Shown piece by piece: positions 6,099 to 12,658 of a DNA stretch of 16,066 bases. Each line of letters opens with the position of its first letter. Positions within the stretch are counted from its first letter, which is position 1. A program made the translations under genes and the position numbers. Source of the DNA: an uncultured Clostridia bacterium (GTDB lineage: Bacteria > Bacillota > Clostridia > TANB77 > CAG-508); assembly GCA_948664205.1 (NCBI GenBank), contig CAPNDH010000032.1, forward strand, positions 1-16,066. Direction: 5' to 3'. The notes beneath the pieces were generated by a model. The model was not told the origin of the DNA. It searched no databases and saw only the letters and a program-made list of their open reading frames with translations.

Positions 6099-6716
6099 AT
6101 GTTAAAAGAACAAATGAGTAAAATTACAAATATTTTTAAAAACAATGATGGAAATAATAAAAAGAAAATTGAAAATTTAGTAGTATTTGTAATTATTTTG
6201 ATAATTACAATAATAGTAATAAATATCATATTAAAAGATGATAAAAAAGAAGGTAATACTGAAACTAATAGTATAGGAAAAACGCTAGCTAAAACAACGG
6301 AAGAACAAAATTATACAAACACAAACGATGAATTAAAAGAAAATTTAGAAACAATACTTTCAAAAATAGATGGAGTAGGCAAAGCAAATGTGTTAATTAC
6401 ATATTCACAAAGTAGTGAAAAAGTAGCAATGTATAATGAAGATAGTACGAAAAGCGATACAGAAGAGTCAGATTCCCGGTGGGCGGGAATAGAAAAATAA
6501 GTCAAACATCTACTAAAAAGGAAGTAATATATGAAGAAGTAAATGGGAAAAAACAGCCAGTAACACAAAGCATAGTAAAACCTAAAATAGAAGGAGCAAT
6601 AATAATAGCAACAGGAGCACGGAAATAGTGAAGTAAAACTTAAAATAACACAGGCAGTGGAAGCTGCAACAGGACTTGCAACACATAAAATACAAGTATT
6701 TGAAATGAGCAAGTAG
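6099..6716 (+). CDS. spoIIIAG: Stage III sporulation protein AG, read through three +1 shifts at CGG 6477, 6484 and 6620
   Basis: With three C's skipped the product is 204 residues. It has one membrane segment (about 27-46), then a soluble domain that in relatives forms a large ring. The part before the first shift contains KIDGVGKANVLITYSQSSE; after the shifts it reads GGGNRKISQTSTKKEVIYEE, then PKIEGAIIIATGAGNSEVKL and ATGLATHKIQVFEMSK, the expected SpoIIIAG carboxy end. Without any shift it stops at 6500; with one, at 6492; with two, at 6628. AAGGAAAG at 6083-6090 serves as binding site. Three shifts in one short gene mean that the shift must be very efficient if the protein is made. ACG-GAA at 6298-6303 contains CGG out of frame without effect. 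Confidence 0.92.
6477..6479 (+). other. +1 frameshift site 5 (in-frame CGG, spoIIIAG)
   Basis: Context TCC CGG TGG. Skipping C6477 gives TCC GGT GGG. Only one codon separates it from the next site. Confidence 0.8.
6484..6486 (+). other. +1 frameshift site 6 (in-frame CGG, spoIIIAG)
   Basis: In the frame set by site 5 the next codons are GGT GGG CGG GAA TAG. Skipping C6484 gives GGG AAT AGA AAA ATA and avoids TAG at 6490-6492. The result S-G-G-G-N-R fits the glycine-rich family block here. Confidence 0.8.
6620..6622 (+). other. +1 frameshift site 7 (in-frame CGG, spoIIIAG)
   Basis: Context GCA CGG AAA TAG. Skipping C6620 gives GCA GGA AAT AGT GAA (A-G-N-S-E), the family sequence, and avoids TAG at 6626-6628. 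Confidence 0.85.
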
Positions 6717-6732
6717 AGTTTAGGAGGAAAAT

Positions 6733-7380
6733 ATGAAAAGTTTAAAAAGAAATCAAGTTATTATTTTTGTTATTGCACTTATGTTAGTTTCAGCAGGATA
6801 TTTAAGTTATACAGCTAATAATGATGCAAACACTATTCAGACAAGTTCTGAATTAAATGCTACTTTAGAATATGCGGGAATTGGAGATGCTAAATTAGTT
6901 AATAGTAATGGAGTGGTTGATACAAATACTGTTAATGAAAATAATATAGCAAATGAACAATTGGAAAATACAGAAAATAAAAATGTAGAAACTAATAATA
7001 AAGATAATGTATTGGAAACAAATGCAAAGGAAATAGAAGAATATTTTTCATCTTCAAAATTAACAAGAGACACAATGTATTCTCAAATGATAGAAACATA
7101 TGAGAAAATATTAGAGAACCAAAATATTGCGTCAGACCAAAAAACAATAGCACAAACAGAAATTAAAAATATAAATGATTGCAAAAATAAAATTATGATA
7201 TGTGAAAATTTAATAAAAACAAAAGGCATAAGCGATAGCGTAATTTTTATTAATGGAGATAGTATCAGCGTAGTAGTACGAGCAGAAAAATTAGAACAAG
7301 ACCAAATAGCACAAATACAAAATATTATAGCAAGAGAAATACAAGCTGAAATTAGTAATATACATATAAGTAATAAATAA
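6733..7380 (+). CDS. spoIIIAH: Stage III sporulation protein AH
   Basis: A 215-residue protein with one membrane anchor at about residues 8-27 (MKSLKRNQVIIFVIALMLVS start), a low-complexity Asn/Glu/Thr linker (about 60-98), and a soluble domain related to YscJ/FliF ring-building motifs. In relatives this domain binds SpoIIQ from the forespore across the intermembrane space. The tail block SDSVIFINGDSISVVVRAEKL is typical of the family. AGGAGG at 6722-6727 lies five bases before ATG. Reads in one frame; the CGG at 6875-6877 lies inside GCG-GGA. Last gene of the operon, followed by a strong palindromic terminator. Confidence 0.95.
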   Translation: MKSLKRNQVIIFVIALMLVSAGYLSYTANNDANTIQTSSELNATLEYAGIGDAKLVNSNGVVDTNTVNENNIANEQLENTENKNVETNNKDNVLETNAKEIEEYFSSSKLTRDTMYSQMIETYEKILENQNIASDQKTIAQTEIKNINDCKNKIMICENLIKTKGISDSVIFINGDSISVVVRAEKLEQDQIAQIQNIIAREIQAEISNIHISNK

Positions 7381-7385
7381 AAATA

Positions 7386-7443
7386 TAAGATTAAAAAAAC
7401 AGGATAATTTCTTTAAAGAAATTATCCTGTTTTTTTAATCTTA
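7386..7443. terminator. 58-bp perfect palindrome, bidirectional terminator
   Basis: Positions 7386-7443 form a perfect inverted repeat (29-base arms meeting at 7414/7415) with the core ACAGGATAATTTC and flanking A7 and T7 runs, so each strand has a stem followed by T's. It lies between the convergent spoIIIAH and the minus-strand gene ending at 7472. Confidence 0.93.
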
Positions 7444-7463
7444 AACTTCTAACTTCCAATCTC
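7443..7463. repeat. Partial heptad repeat (right half of the 94-bp element)
   Basis: Three degenerate YAACYTC-type heptads, AAACTTC, TAACTTC and CAATCTC, in the right-arm orientation. No left half or spacer is visible. Confidence 0.55.
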
Positions 7464-7471
7464 TGTATTAT

Positions 7472-7789
7472 TTATAAGAAATCTAATGAATAGTCACTGT
7501 CTATTTTCTTTGAAATATTAGGAAAAACATGGGACACATAGAAATGTGCACCTTCCATTTTAGTATCTCTTAAATAAGGACTTAAAAAAATATAAAATGA
7601 ATGCCTAAAAAATACTACATCAAGATATTTTTTCAGATAAGTAATATCATTACATAACTTATAACCATGTCGAAGTTGGTAATTGTATAATATTTCGTAT
7701 AGATGTTCTATCTTTAGTGAGGCATAAATCTTAATAATAACGATAAATGCAATGATAGAAAAAATAATAAATATTAAAGCCCGTGTCAT
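7472..7789 (-). CDS. Small membrane-anchored protein of unknown function
   Basis: A 105-residue product with one hydrophobic segment near the start (ALIFIIFSIIAFIVIIKIYA, about residues 4-23) followed by a basic, aromatic-rich soluble part with many Tyr and Phe. I do not recognise a family. It is supported as real by AAAGGAG placed seven bases before the start on the minus strand and by a good promoter further upstream. The topology suggests a single-pass protein with the tail on one face of the membrane; which face is unclear. Convergent with spoIIIAH. Confidence 0.7.
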   Translation of the reverse strand: MTRALIFIIFSIIAFIVIIKIYASLKIEHLYEILYNYQLRHGYKLCNDITYLKKYLDVVFFRHSFYIFLSPYLRDTKMEGAHFYVSHVFPNISKKIDSDYSLDFL

Positions 7790-7829
7790 AAAGCAATCTC
7801 CTTTCTTTTTTACACTTAATCATACTCTT

Positions 7830-7858
7830 ATATTAACATAAAGTAATATAAATGTCAA
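7830..7858 (-). promoter_or_regulatory. Sigma-A-type promoter of the minus-strand gene at 7472-7789
   Basis: On the minus strand TTGACA (7853-7858) is followed after 17 bases by TAATAT (7830-7835). It lies about 40 bases before the start codon. Confidence 0.8.
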
Positions 7859-7889
7859 TAGATTAATATATATTAACATATACTAAACG

Positions 7890-7941
7890 ACAAAAAAGAT
7901 TAGTTAAAAATTATTTATAAATTTAAACTAATCTTTTTTGT
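7890..7941 (-). terminator. Terminator of the minus-strand gene 7953-8135
   Basis: Perfect 16-base arms, ACAAAAAAGATTAGTT at 7890-7905 against 7926-7941, with a 20-base A/T loop. On the minus strand the stem ends in TTTTTTGT, directly after the stop of the small gene. Confidence 0.8.
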
Positions 7942-7952
7942 TAATTTAAAAG

Positions 7953-8135
7953 TCAAGGCCATTTCTTGCCAAAAACCTCTTTCTCTCTTTTTTCAAAATC
8001 TCTTTTACATCCATATCTAGTACCACCAGATATTAATGCATGGTCTGACTCATACCGAAGAGGACAATTAGGCTCTTTACAAAATGCACATTCAATATTT
8101 CCTTTAATTACTGAAAACAATTTTTTGTCTACCAT
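7953..8135 (-). CDS. Small cysteine-containing protein of unknown function
   Basis: A 60-residue product starting MVDKKLFSVIKGNIECAFCK. It carries Cys16, Cys19, Cys24 and Cys43 plus His32, so it could bind one zinc; that is inference from spacing only. The end is charged (KRDFEKREKEVFGKKWP). I chose the ATG at 8135 because AAAGGA lies about 11 bases upstream on the minus strand; ATGs further upstream at 8150 and 8168 would overlap or precede that site. A terminator follows directly. The plus-strand frame over the same bases (7966-8175) has no ribosome binding site and I treat it as a shadow. No family recognised. Confidence 0.65.
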   Translation of the reverse strand: MVDKKLFSVIKGNIECAFCKEPNCPLRYESDHALISGGTRYGCKRDFEKREKEVFGKKWP

Positions 8136-8273
8136 ATTGTTTACCATCCTTTCAAAATTATTTGACAAGAGTTAAAAGTTACAGTTAATTATGAAAATAA
8201 TATATAACATATTGAAACAAAAAGCAATAGCAATAGCAAAAAAATATAGGCTATTTCTTCGGAGAAATTCCCA

Positions 8274-8308
8274 AAACTTCCAACCTCCAACTTCTAACTT
8301 CCAACTTC
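8274..8308. repeat. Half copy of the heptad element upstream of pfkA
   Basis: Heptads CAACCTC, CAACTTC, TAACTTC and CAACTTC at 8281-8308, preceded by a degenerate AAACTTC. A CTTCGGAG variant of the spacer palindrome lies just upstream at 8257-8264. A possible decayed left arm (AGTTA units) lies at 8170-8187. A 64-codon frame over this stretch (8191-8385) translates the repeat and is not a gene. Confidence 0.7.
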
Positions 8309-8332
8309 CATTCCAAAAATTTCAAAAAACTG

Positions 8333-8360
8333 TTGTAAAAAATCAATTTATTGATATAAT
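8333..8360 (+). promoter_or_regulatory. Sigma-A-type promoter of the phosphofructokinase gene
   Basis: TTGTAA at 8333-8338, 16 bases, TATAAT at 8355-8360. The leader to ATG 8400 is about 33 bases and holds AGGAGG at 8384-8389. Confidence 0.75.
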
Positions 8361-8399
8361 AAGAAACAAGGTAAGAAAATTTTAGGAGGAAAAATAGTT

Positions 8400-9536
8400 A
8401 TGTTAAAGAAAGTAGCAATACTTGCAAATGGTGGAGATGTTTCAGGGTTTAATGCTGTTATAAGAGCAATAGTTAAAACTGCTGAAAGCAATAATATTGA
8501 ATGTTATGGATTTATAGATGGATATAGAGGACTTTTGAAAAATGATTATATAAAATTAAGTAGTACAGATAAAGCTTCAGGAATTCTTCAAAAAGGAGGC
8601 TCAATAATATCATCTTCTACAAATGCAAATGTATTCCATTATAAAGTAGTAGATGAAAATGGAAATGTAGAATATAAAGATTTATCTGATAAATGCGTTC
8701 AAAATGTAAAAGAAGACGGTTTCGATTGTATATTTACATTAGGAGGAGACAGTACACAAAAATCTGCAAGAGATTTTTCATTAAAAGGATTAAATGTTAT
8801 AGGTGTGCCCAAAACAATAGATAATGACGTAGCATGTACAGATATAACTTTTGGATATAATACAGCTGTTACTGTTGCTACAGAAGCTTTAGATAGACTT
8901 CATACAACAGCAGAAACACATAATAGAATAATGGTTTTAGAAGTAATGGGAAGAGAAGCAGGATGGATAGCGTTAGAATCTGCAATAGCAGGTGGAGCAG
9001 ATATTGCTTTAATTCCAGAAATTCCATATGATATAAACAAAGCGGCAGAAGCAATAAAAAGAAGACAAGAAAATGGAAAAAACTTCAGTGTTGTAGTTGT
9101 GTCTGAAGGTGCATATCCAAAAGGTGGAGAAATGGCAATAGCAGGTAAAAAAGATGATGGCGAAGGGGTAATAAATGTAAAACTTGGTGGTGCAGGTGAA
9201 AGAGTAGCAGAAGAATTAGAAAGGCTAACAGGATTGACTGCAAGGTGTACAGTATTAGGATATATGCAAAGGGGTGGAACACCAACAGCATATGATAGAG
9301 TTCTTTCTACAAAATATGGTTCAAAAGCAATGGAACTTGCTCTTGAAGGTAAATTTAATGTTCTTACAGTTATAAAAAATGGAAAATTAGACTGTGTACC
9401 TTTAGAAGATGTAGTAGGAAATAACAAGGAAATAGGTGCACTTCAAGATGGAACATTAGGAAATGTAAAAATAGTTACTATGGAAGATGATTTAGTAAAA
9501 ACAGCTAGAAATATAGGAATTAATTTAGGAGATTAA
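8400..9536 (+). CDS. 6-phosphofructokinase, phosphate donor uncertain (ATP or pyrophosphate)
   Basis: A 378-residue PFKA-superfamily enzyme that phosphorylates fructose 6-phosphate to the 1,6-bisphosphate in glycolysis. Visible motifs are the start ILANGGDVSGFNAVIRA, GYRGL at 41-45, GGDST at 115-119, PKTIDND at 137-143 with the catalytic Asp at 141, and MGREAGW at 183-189. ATP enzymes usually have GGDG and PGTIDND; pyrophosphate enzymes have GGDD and PKTIDND. Here the first position is Ser and the second is Lys, a mixed signature. The length is longer than the 320-residue bacterial ATP type and fits the mixed-substrate group. AGGAGG lies ten bases upstream. No in-frame CGG codon. A shared terminator separates it from the convergent gene. 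Confidence 0.92.
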   Translation: MLKKVAILANGGDVSGFNAVIRAIVKTAESNNIECYGFIDGYRGLLKNDYIKLSSTDKASGILQKGGSIISSSTNANVFHYKVVDENGNVEYKDLSDKCVQNVKEDGFDCIFTLGGDSTQKSARDFSLKGLNVIGVPKTIDNDVACTDITFGYNTAVTVATEALDRLHTTAETHNRIMVLEVMGREAGWIALESAIAGGADIALIPEIPYDINKAAEAIKRRQENGKNFSVVVVSEGAYPKGGEMAIAGKKDDGEGVINVKLGGAGERVAEELERLTGLTARCTVLGYMQRGGTPTAYDRVLSTKYGSKAMELALEGKFNVLTVIKNGKLDCVPLEDVVGNNKEIGALQDGTLGNVKIVTMEDDLVKTARNIGINLGD

Positions 9537-9544
9537 AATAGAAA

Positions 9545-9572
9545 AATGCGGGGATAATTATTTCCCCGCATT
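9545..9572. terminator. Bidirectional terminator between pfk and the convergent gene
   Basis: AATGCGGGG at 9545-9553 pairs with CCCCGCATT at 9564-9572 (plus A9554-T9563). The T run (TTTTTC) lies on the minus-strand side, so it fits the minus-strand gene best; on the plus strand the tail is poor in T. Confidence 0.8.
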
Positions 9573-9592
9573 AAGGTTATTTTGACTTAATG

Positions 9593-10078
9593 TTACTTGT
9601 CATCATTTGAAGAAAGCCAACTCTTCAGTTTAGATTTAGCTACTTCTTCGGCTTTTCGATACATACTTTTTACCTGCTTGGCTTTTTCTTTGCATACATC
9701 TTTTAATTCATCTAATTCATCAGAAGAAATAGCAGTATGGATAATATCTTTTATTTCTCCATAGCCAACTTTCAAAGAATCTAATAAAGAACTTTCATTT
9801 AACTCTTTATTTAAATAGGAAATAACAAGTTCAGTGTGTGCAATGATTAATTCTGCTGAATACGGATCATTTGGATCGTAAGCTTCAATTAAATCTAACA
9901 TTTCATCTGCTACTATGCTATATTTTGGATAACTTTTCAGTTTTCCAAAACAAGAGGCTAACCGTATTAATCCATTGATATGATTTAAATTTTTAATACG
10001 ATCTTTCTTAGATGATGATGATATAGAATTACAAATATCCTGCATTTCGGTGATTAGTTCCTGAAGTTCTTCTTTCAT
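9593..10078 (-). CDS. Hypothetical helical cytosolic protein
   Basis: A 161-residue, mostly helical and acidic protein without membrane segments or signal peptide, beginning MKEELQELITEMQDICNSIS. The end (KEKAKQVKSMYRKAEEVAKS) is a likely amphipathic or coiled helix. I recognise no family or catalytic motif. Gene status is supported by a near-consensus promoter upstream, a weak binding site (AAAGG about 15 bases before ATG), a full-length open frame and a terminator. Divergent from the gene at 10251; the two promoters face away from each other within about 25 bases, so they could be regulated together. Confidence 0.75.
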   Translation of the reverse strand: MKEELQELITEMQDICNSISSSSKKDRIKNLNHINGLIRLASCFGKLKSYPKYSIVADEMLDLIEAYDPNDPYSAELIIAHTELVISYLNKELNESSLLDSLKVGYGEIKDIIHTAISSDELDELKDVCKEKAKQVKSMYRKAEEVAKSKLKSWLSSNDDK

Positions 10079-10124
10079 AGTCGGTACCTAACCTTTCTTA
10101 AACATTGTTTATAGTTACTTAAAT

Positions 10125-10153
10125 ATTATACTATATTATGTTAAATATATCAA
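10125..10153 (-). promoter_or_regulatory. Sigma-A-type promoter of the minus-strand gene 9593-10078
   Basis: On the minus strand TTGATA (10148-10153), 17 bases, TATAAT (10125-10130). Confidence 0.85.
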
Positions 10154-10168
10154 GGGCAAATATGAAAT

Positions 10169-10197
10169 TTGACATAACTAAATATCTATGATATTAT
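10169..10197 (+). promoter_or_regulatory. Sigma-A-type promoter of the gene at 10251
   Basis: TTGACA at 10169-10174, 17 bases, TATTAT at 10192-10197. The leader to ATG 10251 is about 47 bases. Confidence 0.85.
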
Positions 10198-10250
10198 GTC
10201 TGAAAGTATTTTAGAAACCAATAACAATAATTTGTTAAGGAGGATGCAAA

Positions 10251-10613
10251 ATGACAAGAGAAGAGTATAATAATTTAACAGACGAACAGAGGTATAGTTA
10301 TATTTTAGAACTCGAAGAAGAAAAGAAAGTTTCCGACAAAGCATTAGAAAAAGTTTTATCTTATTATGAGAAAGATGATGATCCATTTATTTCATTAACT
10401 GAAGTTCATGACGGAGCACGTTATTCTACAGATATAATGATAAGAATATCAGATATTATTAAAGCAGAAGAAAATATACAAAGAAGAACAATAATTACTA
10501 CAAAAGAAATAAGTGGAGGATATAATAAACAATACACAGTAAAAGATTCTTTAAATGGAATAATGAAGAGAATTGCTTATTTGAAAAATGAATCGAGAAA
10601 TGATATCGAATAA
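10251..10613 (+). CDS. Hypothetical acidic protein
   Basis: A 120-residue soluble protein starting MTREEYNNLTDEQRYSYILE, rich in Glu, Asp, Lys and Tyr, with no membrane segment. I recognise no family. AAGGAGG at 10237-10243 lies seven bases before ATG, a strong promoter lies upstream and a good terminator follows, so it is a stand-alone transcription unit. Divergent from 9593-10078. Reads in one frame; a CGG at 10409 crosses GAC-GGA. Confidence 0.8.
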   Translation: MTREEYNNLTDEQRYSYILELEEEKKVSDKALEKVLSYYEKDDDPFISLTEVHDGARYSTDIMIRISDIIKAEENIQRRTIITTKEISGGYNKQYTVKDSLNGIMKRIAYLKNESRNDIE

Positions 10614-10626
10614 TTTATTTAAAATA

Positions 10627-10658
10627 CAAAAAAATCCATTGAAATAAATGGATTTTTT
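10627..10658 (+). terminator. Intrinsic terminator between the 10251 gene and argS
   Basis: AAAAAAATCCATT at 10627-10639 pairs with AATGGATTTTTTT at 10646-10658 around a six-base loop. Confidence 0.9.
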
Positions 10659-10697
10659 TGTTATTATATATAAAGTTAAAAAGAAAGGTATGGTAAA

Positions 10698-12395
10698 ATG
10701 TTAAATTTCAAAGAAAAAATAGCAGAGGCTATAAGCAAAGTAACAAATATAAATAAAGAAGAATTAGAGAGTTATATAGAAGTACCAAAAGATACTTCTA
10801 TGGGAGATTATGCTTTTACATGTTTTAGGTTAGCAAAAGAACTAAAAAAAGCACCACCAGCTATTGCAAGTGATATAAAAGAGAACTTGGAAATAGATGA
10901 TAAATATATTAATAAAGTAGAAATAGTAGGAGGATACTTAAATTTCTTTGTTAACAATTCTATATTAGTAGAAGAAGTATTAAAGGAATTTGAAAACAAA
11001 AATGAAAATTTAAATATAGGAGAAGGTAAAAATATAGTAATAGATTATTCTTCACCTAATATTGCTAAACCATTTCACATAGGGCATTTGCGTTCAACAG
11101 TAATTGGAGGGGCATTATACAATATATATAAATATTTAGGATATAATGTAATAGGCATAAACCACCTAGGCGACTATGGAACACAATTTGGCAAATTAAT
11201 AGAAGGATATAAAAGATGGGGAGAAGAATACAATATAGAAGCAAACCCAATAGATGAACTTACAAAAATATATGTAAGAATTAATAACCTTTGTAAAGAA
11301 GATGAAAGTATTTTAGAAGAATGTAGAAATAACTTCAAAAAGTTAGAAGATGGTGATGAATATTGTAATGAAATTTGGTCAAGATTTAGAAGTTTAAGCC
11401 TAAAAGAATTTCAAAGAGTATACGATTTATTAGGAAGTAAATTTGATTCATGGAATGGTGAAGCTTTTTATTCAGACAAAATGGCAGAAGTTGTGCAAAA
11501 ACTAGAAGAAACAGGAAAATTAGTAGAATCAGAAGGAGCACGAATAATTGACTTAGGAGAAAATATAGCACCATGTATTATAGGAAAAACAAATGGTTCT
11601 ACAACATATGCAACACGTGACTTAGCAGCTATTTTATATAGAGCAAGAACATATAATTTTGACAAAGCATTATATGTAACATCATATGAACAAGTTTTAC
11701 ATTTTAAACAAGTATTTGAAGTTGCAAAATTATTAGGATTAGATGAAAAATATATAAATGGTCTAGAACATGTTCCTTTTGGTATGGTAAGGCTAAAAGA
11801 AGGAAAAATGTCTACTAGAGAAGGAAATATTATAAAATTAGAAGATTTACTAAATGAAGCAATATCAAGAGCTCTAAAAGTAATAGAGGAGAAAAATCCA
11901 GATTTAGAAGAAAAAGAAGAAGTAGCGAAAAAAGTTGGAATAGGAGCAGTAATATTTAACGATTTAGCAAATAGTAGAATAAAAGATGAAATATTTGATT
12001 GGGATACAATGTTAAACTTCCAAGGAGAAACAGGTCCATATATTCAATATATATATGTTCGTACAAAAAGTGTAATAGAAAAGGCTGGATATTTACCTAA
12101 ATACGAAAATATAAATGTAAATGTATTAACAGACGATTCATCAATAAATGTTATAAAAACAATTTCAAATTTTGAAGAAGTATTAAAACAAGTAGTTCAA
12201 AAAAATGAACCATCGATATTGTCTAGATATTTAATAGATTTAAGCCAAAGCTTTAGCAGTTTTTATAACGCTAATAAAATTATTGGAGAAGACAAAGAAA
12301 AACAAGATGCTCGTTTATATTTAACAAATGTAGTAGGAACAATACTAAAAACAGGAGCGAGCCTATTAGGTATTGAAATGCCTAATAGAATGTAG
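10698..12395 (+). CDS. argS: Arginyl-tRNA synthetase
   Basis: A 565-residue class I aminoacyl-tRNA synthetase that charges tRNA-Arg. The order is the family's: an amino-terminal tRNA-binding domain (about 1-105), the catalytic core opening with DYSSPNIAKPFHIGHLRST (HIGH at 127-130), GINHLGDYGTQFGKLI, the KMSKS-like loop KMSTR at 370-374, and the helical anticodon-binding domain at the end (LSQSFSSFYNANKII). Length and motifs are complete. AAAGG lies nine bases before ATG. There is no CGG trinucleotide anywhere in the gene; its arginines are AGA with a few CGT, CGA and AGG. Its neighbourhood to the CGG-broken operon is probably chance, but the enzyme is the one that would charge any CGG-reading tRNA. 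Confidence 0.97.
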   Translation: MLNFKEKIAEAISKVTNINKEELESYIEVPKDTSMGDYAFTCFRLAKELKKAPPAIASDIKENLEIDDKYINKVEIVGGYLNFFVNNSILVEEVLKEFENKNENLNIGEGKNIVIDYSSPNIAKPFHIGHLRSTVIGGALYNIYKYLGYNVIGINHLGDYGTQFGKLIEGYKRWGEEYNIEANPIDELTKIYVRINNLCKEDESILEECRNNFKKLEDGDEYCNEIWSRFRSLSLKEFQRVYDLLGSKFDSWNGEAFYSDKMAEVVQKLEETGKLVESEGARIIDLGENIAPCIIGKTNGSTTYATRDLAAILYRARTYNFDKALYVTSYEQVLHFKQVFEVAKLLGLDEKYINGLEHVPFGMVRLKEGKMSTREGNIIKLEDLLNEAISRALKVIEEKNPDLEEKEEVAKKVGIGAVIFNDLANSRIKDEIFDWDTMLNFQGETGPYIQYIYVRTKSVIEKAGYLPKYENINVNVLTDDSSINVIKTISNFEEVLKQVVQKNEPSILSRYLIDLSQSFSSFYNANKIIGEDKEKQDARLYLTNVVGTILKTGASLLGIEMPNRM

Positions 12396-12469
12396 AATTA
12401 GAACAGTAAAAATTAAACGTAAAAATTTAATAAATAATAATCTGCAAGCATTAAAATCAAGATAGAAAC

Positions 12470-12614
12470 GTAGGGGCTTAATCGGTAAGGAATACCTATT
12501 AGGAATACCGAATTACGCCCTTAGTATAAATCTAATATTTACAAATTTTAATTATGCATTTAGGGCGTAATTGGGTAAATTCTCTTAGGTATTCCTAACC
12601 GATTAAGCCCCTAC
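12470..12614. mobile_element. 145-bp MITE-like inverted-repeat element
   Basis: Terminal 28-base inverted repeats (12470-12497 and 12587-12614) beginning GTAGGGGCTTAATCGGT agree at 27 of 28 positions. A second, inner inverted repeat, AATTACGCCCT at 12511-12521 against 12562-12572, is nested inside. There is no coding capacity and I see no clear target duplication. The terminal GTAGGGGC is shared with two short repeats in and after the vanZ-like gene. Confidence 0.8.
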
Positions 12615-12658
12615 AATATAAAATGCTTTTAACCGTAAATTGTAATAAGGGAAGAAAA

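Noticed and set aside
1977..6622. Reassignment of CGG to another amino acid as the explanation of the CGG codons
   Set aside because: Reassigned codons would stay in frame. Here the frame itself changes at each CGG, and decoding three bases leads to a stop within a few codons.
1977..6622. Classical slippery-site frameshifting like prfB or dnaX
   Set aside because: No internal Shine-Dalgarno at a fixed distance, no slippery heptamer and no stop codon at the shift point are shared by the sites. The upstream codons differ in every case.
8191..8385. 64-codon plus-strand frame before the phosphofructokinase, with a TTGACA at 8162
   Set aside because: Its second half is translation of the heptad repeat. 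There is no binding site and the composition is unlike a protein. The TTGACA lacks a good -10 box at the right distance.
8900..9427. 175-codon minus-strand frame over the phosphofructokinase
   Set aside because: Antisense shadow of a conserved gene, without start signals.
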